Source of the DNA: Pararhodobacter aggregans
GTDB taxonomy: Bacteria; Pseudomonadota; Alphaproteobacteria; Rhodobacterales; Rhodobacteraceae
NCBI RefSeq assembly: GCF_003075525.1
Contig: NZ_QDDR01000013.1
Location: forward strand, 1-64,000
Length of the DNA: 64,000 nucleotides
Direction of reading: 5' to 3'
Both the position numbers and the translations under genes were made by a program. The notes under the pieces were generated by a model. That model made no database searches. It worked only from the letters and a program-made list of their open reading frames with translations, and was not told the origin of the DNA. Positions 26,561 to 36,980 of this stretch are shown here, piece after piece; within the stretch, counting starts at the first letter, position 1, and the number at the start of each line of letters is the position of its first letter.

Positions 26561-28548
26561 TGATCCAGGAACGAGCGCAGCTTGCGGCTACGGCTCGGAT
26601 GTTTGAGCTTCCGCAGAGCTTTGGCTTCGATCTGCCGGATCCGTTCGCGGGTCACGCTGAACTGCTGGCCGACCTCTTCGAGCGTGTGGTCGGTGTTCAT
26701 GCCGATGCCGAAGCGCATCCGCAGAACCCGCTCCTCGCGCGGGGTGAGCGAGGCCAGAACCCGCGTCGTCGTCTCGCGCAGGTTCTCCTGAATGGCGGAA
26801 TCGAGGGGCAGAACGGCGTTCTTGTCCTCGATGAAATCGCCAAGCTGGCTGTCTTCCTCGTCGCCGATCGGCGTCTCCAGGCTGATCGGCTCCTTGGCGA
26901 TCTTCAGCACCTTGCGGACCTTGTCGAGCGGCATCTGCAGCTTCTCGGCCAGTTCCTCGGGCGAGGGCTCGCGGCCGATCTCGTGCAGGATCTGGCGCGA
27001 GGTGCGCACCAGCTTGTTCATCGTCTCGATCATGTGGACCGGGATACGGATGGTCCGCGCCTGATCGGCGATCGAGCGGGTGATGGCCTGCCGGATCCAC
27101 CAGGTGGCATAGGTCGAGAACTTGTAGCCGCGACGATACTCGAACTTGTCGACGGCCTTCATCAGGCCGATGTTGCCTTCCTGAATGAGATCAAGGAATT
27201 GCAACCCGCGGTTGGTGTATTTCTTGGCAATCGAGATCACCAGACGCAGGTTGGCCTCGACCATTTCCTTCTTGGCCTGACGCGCTTCCTTCTCGCCCTT
27301 CTGCACCTGGCTGACGATGCGGCGGAATTCCGAGATGTCGACGCCGACGTAGCGGCCGACCTCGGCCATGTCCTCGCGCAGCTCGACCACCTTGTCGCCG
27401 TGCCGCTCGAACAGCGTCGCCCAGCCGCGGCCCTTGGCCTTGGCCATCCGGTCGCACCAGGTCGGGTCCAGCTCGTAACCGCGGTATTCGTCGATGAATT
27501 CGCGGCGGTTGATCCGGGCGGCATCGGCAATCTTCACCATCGCCGAATCGATGGTCATGATCTTCTTGTTGATGCCGTAGAGCTGGTCGATCAGCGCCTC
27601 GATCCGGTTGTTGTGCAGGTGAAGCGAGTTCACCAGCTCGACGATTTCCGAGCGCAGCTTCTGATAGGCGGTCTCTTCGGCGGCGGAAAAGCGGGCCTTT
27701 TCCTGCAGCGTTGCCTGCATCCGCTGATGCTGCATCTCTTCCAGCATGTCGTAGTCGCGGGCGATCTGGTCCAGCGTCTCCAGCACGCGGGGCTTGAGCG
27801 AGGATTCCATCGCCGCAAGCGACATGCTCGACTGGTCGAAATCGTCGTCGTCCTCGTCCGAACTGGAGATCGGATTGCCGTCGGCGTCGAGTTCGGGTTC
27901 CGCCCGGCGGGCCGCGCGCGGCTGGCCGTCGCTGTCGGCGCCACCGACGCCTTCGACCACCGGGCCGTCCTCGTCGTCGTCCAGCGCATTGCCGAAGGTC
28001 GCCTCGAGGTCGATGACCTCGCGCAGCAACACCTCTTCGGACAGGAGTTCGTCGCGCCAGATGATGATCGCCTGGAAGGTCAGCGGGCTTTCGCAAAGCC
28101 CGGCAATCATCGTGTTGCGACCGGCCTCGATCCGCTTGGCGATGGCGATCTCGCCCTCGCGGCTCAGCAGTTCGACCGAGCCCATCTCGCGCAGGTACAT
28201 GCGCACCGGGTCATCGGTGCGGTCCAGCGTCTCGCTGCCGCCCGAGGCCACGACCAGTTCGGTCGAGCCCGAAGCGGTGGCTTCCGGCGCGTCGGGGGTT
28301 TCCCCCTCTTCGGCTTCTTCTTCTTCGACGACGTTGATGCCCATTTCCGAGAGCATGGACATGACGTCCTCGATCTGCTCGGACGAGACCTGATCCGGCG
28401 GCATCACCTGGTTGAGTTGCTCATAGGTGATGAACCCCCGCTCGCGTGCGGCGGCGATCATGCGCCGGACCGAGGCCTGGCTCATGTCGAGGGTAAATTC
28501 GCTGTCCTGATCTTCGGGCTTCGCGTCGTCGGTATCTTTGGCGACCAT
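26557..28548 (-). CDS. rpoD: RNA polymerase primary sigma factor (sigma-70)
   Basis: The 663-residue protein is the housekeeping sigma. Region 1.1 is at the start ([28 protein letters not shown]), region 1.2 is [29 protein letters not shown], the non-conserved acidic insert spans residues about 180-260, regions 2.1-2.4 are around [41 protein letters not shown], and region 4.2 ([22 protein letters not shown]) is at the end. It lies 112 bp downstream of dnaG on the same strand, the usual macromolecular-synthesis arrangement. Confidence 0.97.
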   Translation of the reverse strand: MVAKDTDDAKPEDQDSEFTLDMSQASVRRMIAAARERGFITYEQLNQVMPPDQVSSEQIEDVMSMLSEMGINVVEEEEAEEGETPDAPEATASGSTELVVASGGSETLDRTDDPVRMYLREMGSVELLSREGEIAIAKRIEAGRNTMIAGLCESPLTFQAIIIWRDELLSEEVLLREVIDLEATFGNALDDDEDGPVVEGVGGADSDGQPRAARRAEPELDADGNPISSSDEDDDDFDQSSMSLAAMESSLKPRVLETLDQIARDYDMLEEMQHQRMQATLQEKARFSAAEETAYQKLRSEIVELVNSLHLHNNRIEALIDQLYGINKKIMTIDSAMVKIADAARINRREFIDEYRGYELDPTWCDRMAKAKGRGWATLFERHGDKVVELREDMAEVGRYVGVDISEFRRIVSQVQKGEKEARQAKKEMVEANLRLVISIAKKYTNRGLQFLDLIQEGNIGLMKAVDKFEYRRGYKFSTYATWWIRQAITRSIADQARTIRIPVHMIETMNKLVRTSRQILHEIGREPSPEELAEKLQMPLDKVRKVLKIAKEPISLETPIGDEEDSQLGDFIEDKNAVLPLDSAIQENLRETTTRVLASLTPREERVLRMRFGIGMNTDHTLEEVGQQFSVTRERIRQIEAKALRKLKHPSRSRKLRSFLDQ

Positions 28549-28660
28549 GGTTCCTCCGGGCAGGGGACGAGGCGTGATTCGGCTTTTTCACAGAGATAGC
28601 CCTTGGGCGGGCCGAATCACAGGGGGCGTGGCAAGATTCACTGATTCGGGGGCCGCCGAC

Positions 28661-30631
28661 TCACGGCGGCCCGGGTCTTCGCTTCTTTTTCACCCAGACC
28701 TGGGCGTCGATAAGAGACTGAAGTTGCGCCGCAAGCTCGGCGCGGTCCTCGCCCAGATCGGTCGTTGATTCGTTGCTCGCACCGCGTCCGGCACGGTCCA
28801 GCGCCGCCGCCGTCTGGCCAAGCCGCCAGGTCAGCGTGTCGTCGGGGATGTCCTCGATCTCGGCGGCGAGTTCGTTCAGCTCGCGCTTGAGAGCGCGGCG
28901 CGAAAGCAACACCTGGAAGTCCTCGGTCAGGCAATTGCGCACGAAATCGGGCGCAACCTCGGGGCGCAGCATCGGTGCGATGGCCACATGCGGCAGCGCA
29001 TGCAGTGTCGCCAGCGCCTCGCCCGCGCGCTCGGCCAGCACCTCGCGGCTGGGGGCCGGGTCCTCGTGTGCGGCGGCAAGCAGCACGGCCTGCAGGCGGC
29101 GGTGATCCTCGCGCCGGGGCTCCAGATCGACCAGCGGTCCGTCAAAATCGGTAATCAGGACGGGATGGGCGAACAGCGTGGCCAGGATCAGCGCCTCGCG
29201 CAGATCCTCGTCCGCGCCCTCGGCCCCGGCGGCCAGCAACGAGCCGCGGGTGCCGGGCAAGGGGGCGGTGGATCCCCCGCCCTTCTTGTCCCAGCCCTTC
29301 TTGTCCCAGCTGCCCTTGCGACCCGGACGGAACCCGCCGCCGCTGTCGCCGGAAAAGAGCGTCCGGCGCTGCTGGCGGAAATCCTCGGCGTAATGCTCGC
29401 GCAGGTTCGGGTCGGTGATGCGGTTCAGCATCTCGCGCAGGCGCCGGTCCAGCGCCGCGCGCCGTTCCGGGCTGTCGAAGACCTGGCCCTGGATCTCGCG
29501 GTCCCACAAGAGCCGGGCCATGGGCACGGCACGGTCGAGCACCGCCTTCATCGCGCCCGCGCCCTGCGCCTTTATCAGGTCGTCGGGGTCCTGCCCGCCG
29601 GGCAGCAGGGCAAACCGCAGCCCCTGCCCCGCCGTGACCAGCGGCAGCGCCAGATCGGCCACCCTGAGCCCGGCCCGCAGCCCTGCCGTGTCACCATCGA
29701 GCGCGATCACCGGCTCTTCATGGAGGCGCCACATCAGGCGCAGCTGATCCTCGGTCACCGCGGTGCCGAGGGGCGCCACCGCGCCCTCGAAGCCCGCGTT
29801 GACCAAGGCGATCACGTCCATATAGCCCTCGGCCACGATCAGCGGCTGGCCCTTGCCGGTGGCATTGCGGGCGGGCGCGTGGTTGAAGAGCGCGTTGCCC
29901 TTGTGGAAAAGCGGCGTCTCGGGCGAATTCAGATACTTGGCCCGCGCATTCGGGTCCATCGACCGGCCACCGAAGGCGATGCAGCGCTCGCGCCCGTCGC
30001 GGATCGGGAACATGATGCGGCCCCGGAACCGGTCATAGGGCGCGCCGCCGCCGTCGGGCGTGGCGCAGAGCCCGGCCTCGATAATCAGCTCGGGTGCGAT
30101 CCCGGCCTGCGTCAGGTGCTGGAACAGCGCCTGCCGCTGATCGGGGGCAAAGCCGATCTCCCAGCGTTCGCGCTGCTGGGCGCTGAGCCCGCGCCGGTCG
30201 AGATAGGCCCGCGCCTCGGCCGCCTGGGCACCGTTCAGCTGCATGCGGTAGAAGCGGACCGCCTTTTCCATCACCTCGACCAGCGTGGTGCGCCGGTCGT
30301 CGCGCTGGCGCTGGCCGGGGTCGCGGGCGGGCATGGTCATCCCGGCCTCGCGCGCCAGCGTCTCCACCGCCTCCATGAAGCCGAGGTTCTGGGTTTCCTG
30401 AATGAACTTCAGCGCGTCACCCTTCGCCTGACAGCCGAAGCAATAGTAATAGCCCTTGCGGTCGTCGACGTGGAACGAGGCGGTCTTTTCATGATGGAAC
30501 GGGCACGGCGCCCAGAGGTCGCCCTTGCCCTGGTTCGACTTCCGCAGATCCCAGGTCACGGCACGGCCGACCACCTGCGCGATGGACACGCGCGAGCGCA
30601 GTTCCTCCAGAAATCCGGGCGGCAGCGACAT
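28661..30631 (-). CDS. dnaG: DNA primase
   Basis: This primase makes RNA primers at the replication fork. The zinc-binding CHC2 domain has CPFHHEKTASFH at residues 43-54 and YYCFGCQAKGDALKF at about 61-75. The TOPRIM core follows with VAEGYMDVIALVNAGF and EPVIALDGDTAGLRAG. A Gly/Lys-rich linker (near residue 440) joins the C-terminal helicase-interacting part. Length is 656 residues, within family range. It is just upstream of rpoD, the classical pairing. Confidence 0.96.
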   Translation of the reverse strand: MSLPPGFLEELRSRVSIAQVVGRAVTWDLRKSNQGKGDLWAPCPFHHEKTASFHVDDRKGYYYCFGCQAKGDALKFIQETQNLGFMEAVETLAREAGMTMPARDPGQRQRDDRRTTLVEVMEKAVRFYRMQLNGAQAAEARAYLDRRGLSAQQRERWEIGFAPDQRQALFQHLTQAGIAPELIIEAGLCATPDGGGAPYDRFRGRIMFPIRDGRERCIAFGGRSMDPNARAKYLNSPETPLFHKGNALFNHAPARNATGKGQPLIVAEGYMDVIALVNAGFEGAVAPLGTAVTEDQLRLMWRLHEEPVIALDGDTAGLRAGLRVADLALPLVTAGQGLRFALLPGGQDPDDLIKAQGAGAMKAVLDRAVPMARLLWDREIQGQVFDSPERRAALDRRLREMLNRITDPNLREHYAEDFRQQRRTLFSGDSGGGFRPGRKGSWDKKGWDKKGGGSTAPLPGTRGSLLAAGAEGADEDLREALILATLFAHPVLITDFDGPLVDLEPRREDHRRLQAVLLAAAHEDPAPSREVLAERAGEALATLHALPHVAIAPMLRPEVAPDFVRNCLTEDFQVLLSRRALKRELNELAAEIEDIPDDTLTWRLGQTAAALDRAGRGASNESTTDLGEDRAELAAQLQSLIDAQVWVKKKRRPGPP

Positions 30632-30801
30632 GAATTCCGGCTCTCGGGGTTGTTGGACCCATCATATAGGACGCGGCGGGCTGCCGCGCCACCATTGTGC
30701 GATCACGCTTTCCGCCGCGCCCTGCATCCGGGCCCCGGGGTGGCGGCAGAGGCTCAGGAAACGAACGGGGACCCGAAGGTCCCCGCAGCGTCCCGGTCCG
30801 G

Positions 30802-31704
30802 TCATTCCGCCGCCGCGTCGGGGGCGGGCTCGGTCGGTGCCTTGGGCTTGCGACTGCGCGGGGCGCGCGGCTTTTTCGGCGCGGCCGCGGCATCCGAGGG
30901 CGCCTCGGCTGCCGGAGCCTCGGGGACCTCGGCCTCGGGGGCCTTGGCTTCGGGAGCCTTGGGTTCGCGGACCCTGGGTTCACGGGCCCGGCTCTCGCGG
31001 GGCTGAGTTTCCCGGGCCTGAGCCTCGCCCGGAGCCGCCGTGGGCGCCATCACCTCGGGCTGGTCGCTGCGCCGCGATTCCGGCGTTTCGACCAGCATCG
31101 ACTCGGGTTCGGCGGGGGCATCGTCGCGCGGATCGCTCGATTCGCGCTGCTGGCGGCGTTCCTCGAAGCGGCGGTTGCGCTCCTGCTTCCAGGACGGGCG
31201 CTGGTCACCCTCGCCTTCGCCACCCTCACCGCGCTGATCCCGCGGCTCGTTGCGGCGGTTCTGCTGGTTGTTCTGGTGGCCCTGGCCGCCGTTGTTGTTC
31301 TGGTTGCTGGCGTTCTGGCCGCCATTGTTCTGGCCGTTGTGGTTCTGGGCGTTTCCGCCCTGCCCACCGCCATTCTGGCCGTTGTTCTGGCCGCCGTTGC
31401 CGGGGTTCTGGCCGCCCTGGAACTGCTGGTCGCGCCGCTGTTCGGCCTCACGCGCCAGTTCGGCCTGGGCCTCGTTCAGCATGCGGGTGTAATGCTCCGC
31501 GTGCTGGAGGAAATTCTCGGCCGCGACCCGGTCACCCGAGAGCTGGGCATCCCGCGCGAGCACCGAATACTTGTCGATGATCTGCTGCGGAGTGCCACGC
31601 ACCTTGCCCTCCGGGCCCGACGAATCGAACACCCGGTTGACGATGTTGCCCAGCGAGCGCGGACGGTTCTGTTTGGAGCGCGAACGTTTGTTCGATGGTC
31701 TCAT
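30802..31704 (-). CDS. DUF4167 protein with a Gln/Asn/Gly-rich middle
   Basis: The first 80 residues (MRPSNKRSRSKQNRPRSLGN, IVNRVFDSSGPEGKVRGTPQQIIDKY) are the DUF4167 domain, widespread in alphaproteobacteria. After an AQAELAREAEQRRD helix, residues 95-150 are almost only Asn, Gln and Gly (such as NNGQNGGGQGGNAQN), and the C-terminus is Glu/Ala/Pro-rich with KPRAPRSRKPKAP basic patches. Such a basic N-terminus and disordered tail suggest nucleic-acid binding, but the function is not established. It lies beside prmC on the same strand, as often seen. Confidence 0.9.
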   Translation of the reverse strand: MRPSNKRSRSKQNRPRSLGNIVNRVFDSSGPEGKVRGTPQQIIDKYSVLARDAQLSGDRVAAENFLQHAEHYTRMLNEAQAELAREAEQRRDQQFQGGQNPGNGGQNNGQNGGGQGGNAQNHNGQNNGGQNASNQNNNGGQGHQNNQQNRRNEPRDQRGEGGEGEGDQRPSWKQERNRRFEERRQQRESSDPRDDAPAEPESMLVETPESRRSDQPEVMAPTAAPGEAQARETQPRESRAREPRVREPKAPEAKAPEAEVPEAPAAEAPSDAAAAPKKPRAPRSRKPKAPTEPAPDAAAE

Positions 31705-31943
31705 GAAATCGAGTTCCGGCCTTGGTCGGGTCGCTTGACCCCAAGGCTTCGCCCGAAAGGGCGCGTCAGGGTCAGTCAGTCTGGATTAGCGTGCTCTGGG
31801 GCGAAGCGACAAGCGGTGCGACCACTCCCGGCACACCCCGGACTAACCACGCGCCCGGGATCGAGACAAGCCCGAAAGTGGAAAAAACCTGTGAACATCG
31901 GCGTCTTTTCGCACAAACGTGGCGGAAAAGGCGCAGAACCGGC

Positions 31944-32771
31944 CTAGCGGGGCCAATGCGCCGAAACCACGCGGTCACGGCCGTCGAAATCGGGGTGCAG
32001 GGCGATTCCCTGCAATCCGGCCGCCGCCATCAGCCCGGCGACCGCCGCGCCCTGGGTCGGCCCGATCTCGACCATCAGCCGACCGCCCGGGGTCAGATGC
32101 GCCCCGGCGCCCCGGGCAATGGCGCGATAGGCATCGAGCCCGTCGCCCCCCGGGGTCAGCGCCATCCGCGGCTCGCGCAGCACTTCGGGCGAAAGCTCCG
32201 CCATCTCGGCCTCGGCGATATAGGGCGGGTTCGAGACGATCAGATCGAACCGCCCCTCCACCGGCCCGAACCAGTCGCCCTGCCGGAACGCCGCGCGCGC
32301 GCTCAGCCCCAGGGTGGCGGCATTCCCCTCGGCCACGGCCAGCGCCGCGGGCGACAGGTCGCAGCCCAGCCCCCGCGCCGCGGGACGCTCGGCCAGCAGC
32401 GTCAGCAGGATCGCCCCCGACCCGGTGCCGAGGTCGAGGACCCGCGTGAAGGGCGCGCCCAGCGCCTCGGCGATCAGCGTCTCGGTCTCCGGGCGCGGGT
32501 CCAGCACATCGGCGGTGACGTGGAACCCGCGCCCCCAGAAGAGCCTGCGCCCGGTGATATGGCTGACCGGCTCGCGCGCCGCCCGGCGGGCGATGGCCTC
32601 CCCGAACGCCACCTGTTCCGCCCCGGCCGGATCGCGCAGGACCAGCGTCAGGCGGTCGGGCGCGATGCCCAGCGCATGGGCCAGCAGCAGCCGCGCATCG
32701 CGGGGCGCGTCGGCGATCCCGGCGGCGTCCAGCCGCTGGATGGCCTGCGCCAGCGCCTCGCGCAAGATCAT
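31944..32771 (-). CDS. prmC: Peptide chain release factor N5-glutamine methyltransferase
   Basis: PrmC methylates the Gln of the GGQ motif in release factors, here encoded next to it. The SAM-binding core has VLDLGTGSGAILLTLL (motif I) and the catalytic NPPY in FDLIVSNPPYIAEAEM. The helical N-terminus begins MILREALAQAIQRLDAAGIADAPRDARLLLAHA. Length is 275 residues. It starts 28 bp after the prfA stop, indicating one transcript. Confidence 0.94.
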   Translation of the reverse strand: MILREALAQAIQRLDAAGIADAPRDARLLLAHALGIAPDRLTLVLRDPAGAEQVAFGEAIARRAAREPVSHITGRRLFWGRGFHVTADVLDPRPETETLIAEALGAPFTRVLDLGTGSGAILLTLLAERPAARGLGCDLSPAALAVAEGNAATLGLSARAAFRQGDWFGPVEGRFDLIVSNPPYIAEAEMAELSPEVLREPRMALTPGGDGLDAYRAIARGAGAHLTPGGRLMVEIGPTQGAAVAGLMAAAGLQGIALHPDFDGRDRVVSAHWPR

Positions 32772-32799
32772 CGGGCAATCCCTTGGAAACCCGGGGCGC

Positions 32800-33855
32800 T
32801 CATGCCTCCAGCTCCGCCAGCCGCTCGGCCTGGTCCTGGGCGATCAGCGGCTCGACGACACCATCCAGATCGCCGCCCAGGATCTGCGGCAGCGCATAGA
32901 GCGTCAGGTTGATCCGGTGATCGGTCAGCCGGCCTTGCGGGAAATTATAGGTGCGGATGCGTTCCGAGCGATCGCCCGACCCCACCTGCGCCTTGCGGTC
33001 GGCGGCGCGGGCATCGGCCTGCTTGCGGCGCTCCAGATCAAAGAGCCGGGCGCGCAGCACCTCCATGGCCAGACGCCGGTTCTGGTGCTGCGATTTCTCG
33101 GCCGAGGTGACGACGATGCCGCTGGGCAGGTGGGTGATCCTGACCGCCGAATCGGTGGTGTTGACGTGCTGGCCGCCCGCGCCCGAGGCCCGCATCGTGT
33201 CGATGCGGATGTCGCTGTCGGGGATCTGCAGGTCGACCTCGCTCGCCTCCGGCAGGACGGCGACGGTCGCGGCCGAGGTATGGATGCGCCCGCCCGATTC
33301 GGTGACCGGCACGCGCTGCACCCGGTGGACACCCGATTCGAACTTGAGCCGGGCAAAGACCCCCTCGCCCACCACCCGCATCACCGCCTCGCGCAGGCCG
33401 CCAAGCTCGGTCGCGGTCTCGGAAATCACCTCGCAGCGCCAGCCTTTCAGATCGGCATAGCGCTGGTACATCCTGAGGAGATCCGCGGCGAAAAGCGCCG
33501 CCTCCTCGCCGCCGGTGCCCGGCCGGATCTCCAGGATCGCGGGCCGCCCGTCGGCGATGTCACGCGGCAGCAGGGCGATCTTCAGCTCGGCCTCCAGCGC
33601 CGGGATCGTCTCGTCCAGCGCTGCCAGTTCCTCCTGCGCCAGCGCTTTCATCTCGGGATCGGCCAGCAGTGCCTCGGCCTCGGCCTTTTGCGCCAGCGCA
33701 ACGCGCCAGGCGGCAATCGCCGCGACCACCGGCTTCAACCCCTGATATTCGCGCCCGATCTCGGCAAGCGCCGCGGGGTCGGCCCCGGCGGCGAGCTGCG
33801 CTTCGAGATACTCGAAGCGCCGGGTGATCTGGTCAAGCGTGTCACGGGGCAGCAT
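32800..33855 (-). CDS. prfA: Peptide chain release factor 1
   Basis: RF1 ends translation at UAA and UAG. The catalytic GGQ is in [17 protein letters not shown] near residue 230, and the anticodon-like tripeptide loop is near [12 protein letters not shown]. The protein has 351 residues, normal length. The start [21 protein letters not shown] is typical. It is the first gene of the prfA-prmC unit. Confidence 0.95.
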   Translation of the reverse strand: MLPRDTLDQITRRFEYLEAQLAAGADPAALAEIGREYQGLKPVVAAIAAWRVALAQKAEAEALLADPEMKALAQEELAALDETIPALEAELKIALLPRDIADGRPAILEIRPGTGGEEAALFAADLLRMYQRYADLKGWRCEVISETATELGGLREAVMRVVGEGVFARLKFESGVHRVQRVPVTESGGRIHTSAATVAVLPEASEVDLQIPDSDIRIDTMRASGAGGQHVNTTDSAVRITHLPSGIVVTSAEKSQHQNRRLAMEVLRARLFDLERRKQADARAADRKAQVGSGDRSERIRTYNFPQGRLTDHRINLTLYALPQILGGDLDGVVEPLIAQDQAERLAELEA

Positions 33856-33920
33856 GGGCCGGGTTTGCCGCCCAAGCCCCGGCGCGTCAAGGGGCCAGCC
33901 TGCCGCCTTCTTTGTTCCCT

Positions 33921-33993
33921 AAATATCCTCGGGGGTATCCAAAGGGGGTGGAAAACCCCCTTTGGCGGGGGGTGCGGGGGGCTGGCCCCCCGC
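33921..33993. repeat. REP-like palindromic element
   Basis: The motif AAATATCCTCGGGGGTATCC is followed by two perfect hairpins: CCAAAGGGGGT-GGAAA-ACCCCCTTTGG (33939-33965) and GCGGGGGGC-TG-GCCCCCCGC (33974-33993). A close relative of the first motif occurs reversed at 11503-11517. It lies downstream of the PilZ-HlyD gene (minus strand) and upstream of prfA. Such AAATATCC-GGGGG blocks recur between genes in Rhodobacterales, in my memory. Confidence 0.5.
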
Positions 33994-34054
33994 CGCCGGT
34001 CGCCCGAGAAGCCCGCGCCAGCGGGGGCCGAGGGCGAAACCCCTCGGCGCCGCC

Positions 34055-36154
34055 TCACATCCCGGCCAGAGCCCGCAGCGCACCCCAGATCTGGCTCGAT
34101 TGCACCGTGACCTCGGCCGTGCTGCCGACCGGCGCGGTCAGCGGGCGTTCGGGGCGGATCTCGACCCGGGCGTAGCGACCGGCGGCAAAGACATCGTCGT
34201 CGAGCCCGGCATAGCCCGGCCAATGCGGATCGAAACTCACCCGCTCGACGGTGCCTGCCATCGAGGTGCCATCGGCCAGCCGGATCCGCGCATGGTTGCC
34301 GACCGCGACCTCGCGCGCCTCGTTGCCCAGCAGCAGCGCATGCACGCTCGCCGCCTCACCGGCGGTCAGGACGGCCAGCGGCATGCCGGGGTCGACCCAA
34401 TCGCCGTTGTGATGGTTGAGCGTCAGCACCGTGCACTCGCAGGGCGACAGGATCGGCGCGCCGGGCTGGCCCTCGCCGGGCGGAACCGGCATGGCGGCGA
34501 GTTCGGCGGCGATGACGGTGAGGCGCAGATCGGCGGCGTCGAGCGCGCGTGCATTCTCCTGCGCCGCGCCCTCGGTCTCGCCCAGCGCCGCCTGCACCGC
34601 GCGCTCGCGCAGCGTCTCGCGCTCGGCGCTGAGCGTCGCCTGTTCGGCCAGCAGCGCCTGACGGCGGCGGCCGGTCTCGGTCAGCGAGAAGTCGATATCG
34701 GTCTGGCGGATGGTGCCCAGACGCTCGCCCAGCGCCACGGCCCGGCCCTCGGTCACGCTCAGATCGGTGACGAAGCCGGCTTCGGGCGCCCCCATCTCGG
34801 TGGCGGCGACGGTGACCGCACCGAAGCGCGAGGCGATCGAGGATTGGGCGTTCCAATAGACCCCGCCCGCGATCAGCGCGGCCAGCGCCAGCGACAGCCT
34901 GAGGCCGATGGCAAAGCCGCTGCGGGGCTTGCGGGGGTCGGCTTGCGGCGCCTCGGCCACCGGCGCAGCGGCGGCGGCCGGGCTTTTCGGCTTCGGCTGC
35001 AGGACCGGCGAGGGATAGGGCCAGGCCTCGGCTTCGGGCTGACGGGGGGCAGGCGCGGGCGGCGGGGCGTAAGGCGGCGGCGGGGCGTAGTGTTGCGGAG
35101 CCTGGGGCGGCAGGGCGGCGTCGGTTTCCTCGAACATCTCGGCCAGCGCCCGGGCCTGATTGGCCAGCGCGTGTTCGGCGATGCGGCGCAGGACTTCGGC
35201 CTGCGCGGGTTCGAGGTCGATGAAGGCATAACGCGCCGGGCGCACGCCGGGATCGGTCTCGGCCGCGACCTGCACCTGCAGGGCCAGCCGCGTCACCCCC
35301 CGGGCGATCATCAGCGTCACGTCGGTGATCGGCGCCTCCTCGGCGCCCGGCAGCGGCGCGGCGAGGGTGAAGCCGTAGACGCTCCAGGTCTGGGTCGCGT
35401 ATTCGAGGCCGCGGAAGGCCACCGCCATCGGCTCCCGCACCAGACCGGCGCCGCGCTGGGCGGCGGCACGGCGCGGTGAGGCGGGCTGGCGGGCAGCGCT
35501 GCGGGCTTCGGCCGCGTCGTTTTCCCAATCCTGCAGCGAGGCGCCGCGCGGAGCGGAGGACGCGGCAGAGGACGGGACCGCATGGCGAAACGGCGCCTGC
35601 TCGGCGAAGCTCGGGGCGGGCATGGCGCCGGGATAGGCGGCCTCGGCCTCGTATTCCGGCTCGAAGCCCGCTTCGGGCACGGAGCCCGGGTAGCTCGCCT
35701 CCAGCCCCGCGGGCTGGGCGGCCACGGCCTGCCCCCCGGCGTGGCGGTGATAGACCGGACCGGCGATGGCGTGGTCGTAGCCGGTGTCGCCCCCCACGGC
35801 CAATGCCTGGCGCTGGAAGCCGTAGCCGGGAATGTAATGCTCGACCGGGGCGCGCAGGGCCTCGGCCTGCGGTGCCTGCGCGACCGTGCGGACCATCGGG
35901 CGCGATGCGGCGAGGGGCTGCAGCACCGGATCGGGCGCCGTCAGGCGCGCGGCGATCTCCTGCTCGGCGCGTTCGGGGGTGCGGGGCGTTTCGGGCGCGC
36001 GGGCCACGGGCGCGGCGGCGCGGGGCGCCGGGGCGGGCTGTCGGCGCGGATAGACCGGCGGCTGCACGATGGGCGGCAGCTCGCGCGTCGGCCGGTCGGG
36101 CTTGGCGCCGCCCAGATCGAGGAAATCCTCGGGATCGAAGGGATCACGCCCCAT
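34055..36154 (-). CDS. PilZ-like plus HlyD-like membrane fusion protein (Alg44-type architecture)
   Basis: The 699-residue protein has three parts. Residues about 1-230 are Pro/Ala-rich and disordered. Residues about 240-330 resemble PilZ (VREPMAVAFRGLEYATQTWSVYGFTL), with TWSVYG in the place of the c-di-GMP-binding (D/N)xSxxG box, so binding may be altered. One membrane helix (GLRLSLALAALIAGGVYW) leads to a HlyD-like periplasmic part with coiled coils (residues 510-570) and a lipoyl-like barrel (GNHARIRLADGTSMAGTVERVSF). Alg44 of alginate export has this order. GGAGG five bases before the ATG at 36154 fixes the start. No polysaccharide synthase is nearby. Confidence 0.7.
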   Translation of the reverse strand: MGRDPFDPEDFLDLGGAKPDRPTRELPPIVQPPVYPRRQPAPAPRAAAPVARAPETPRTPERAEQEIAARLTAPDPVLQPLAASRPMVRTVAQAPQAEALRAPVEHYIPGYGFQRQALAVGGDTGYDHAIAGPVYHRHAGGQAVAAQPAGLEASYPGSVPEAGFEPEYEAEAAYPGAMPAPSFAEQAPFRHAVPSSAASSAPRGASLQDWENDAAEARSAARQPASPRRAAAQRGAGLVREPMAVAFRGLEYATQTWSVYGFTLAAPLPGAEEAPITDVTLMIARGVTRLALQVQVAAETDPGVRPARYAFIDLEPAQAEVLRRIAEHALANQARALAEMFEETDAALPPQAPQHYAPPPPYAPPPAPAPRQPEAEAWPYPSPVLQPKPKSPAAAAAPVAEAPQADPRKPRSGFAIGLRLSLALAALIAGGVYWNAQSSIASRFGAVTVAATEMGAPEAGFVTDLSVTEGRAVALGERLGTIRQTDIDFSLTETGRRRQALLAEQATLSAERETLRERAVQAALGETEGAAQENARALDAADLRLTVIAAELAAMPVPPGEGQPGAPILSPCECTVLTLNHHNGDWVDPGMPLAVLTAGEAASVHALLLGNEAREVAVGNHARIRLADGTSMAGTVERVSFDPHWPGYAGLDDDVFAAGRYARVEIRPERPLTAPVGSTAEVTVQSSQIWGALRALAGM

Positions 36155-36447
36155 GGCGGCCTCCGATCGCAAGGGGGGCAGAGGGGCGCAGCCCCCCCAG
36201 GCAGGGGCCCGCCATGCGCCGCCCGGTCAGGCACGGACCCTGGCGGAGGAGATGGATCGAAAGCGCGGCCATGCCCGAACTCGCCTCAAAGATGTGGAAG
36301 CCCGGGCGACTCACCCGGAATCGCTTCCCTGTTCATCTTGTTCTCGTCACCAATCGGGGCGAAATTGAGACACAGTATCGAAAAATGCGTGAACGATCCC
36401 GCAGGCATGGCCGATGTCGCCGCAGGGCCGAGCCCGGGGGATTGCGG

Positions 36448-36894
36448 TCAGCCCGCCGCCAGCCGGGCCAGAACCCGCTGGCGGCCCAGCGCGCTGTCAT
36501 GGTCCGAAACGGCGAGCAAGGGCGCCAGACGGCGCAGCAGCGCGTCTTCCTCCGGGTCTCGGTCGCGGTCGATCAGCACGATCTCCCACAGCGCCTCCAT
36601 CAGCCGGATGCGCTCGTCCTCTTCCATGGCGAATTTCACCACCCGGGTGAAGCGCACGATATCGGCGGCGGCGGCCTGTGCGGCCTCGCCCTTTTCGCAC
36701 AGCAACTCGGCCTCGGGATGTTCGAGCCCGAACATGTGTTCCAGAAGCGCGACGACAGCGCGGCGCTCCTCGGGCTTGTATTGGTCGTCGGCGCGGGCGG
36801 CATCGACCAGCAGCGCGGCGACGGCGACATCGGCGGAAACCTCGGACCGCGGGGCGGCATCGGGACGGAACAGGCTGCGAAGGGCGTCAATCAT
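36448..36894 (-). CDS. TerB-family protein
   Basis: The 148-residue helical protein has the TerB pattern: AALLVDAARADDQYKPEERRAVVALLEHMFGL in the first half and VVKFAMEEDERIRLMEALWEIVLIDRDRDPEEDALLRRLAPLLAVSD in the second, with conserved acidic residues that may bind metal. It is a different subgroup from the copy at 2861. A 293-bp stretch without a gene separates it from the PilZ-HlyD gene downstream on the same strand. Confidence 0.85.
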   Translation of the reverse strand: MIDALRSLFRPDAAPRSEVSADVAVAALLVDAARADDQYKPEERRAVVALLEHMFGLEHPEAELLCEKGEAAQAAAADIVRFTRVVKFAMEEDERIRLMEALWEIVLIDRDRDPEEDALLRRLAPLLAVSDHDSALGRQRVLARLAAG

Positions 36895-36980
36895 GCCCCC
36901 AAGATGCGCGTTCCGGCCGCCGGGGACAAGCGCCCCCGCGACACGCCAGCGTGAGGCCCCTGCCCCGCCGGACCTGGCAC

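Noticed and set aside
26599-28599. 666-codon frame (+) opposite rpoD
   Set aside because: Antisense to the primary sigma factor; no start signal and no motif.
28988-31006. 672-codon frame (+) opposite dnaG
   Set aside because: Antisense to DnaG, which has clear zinc and TOPRIM motifs.
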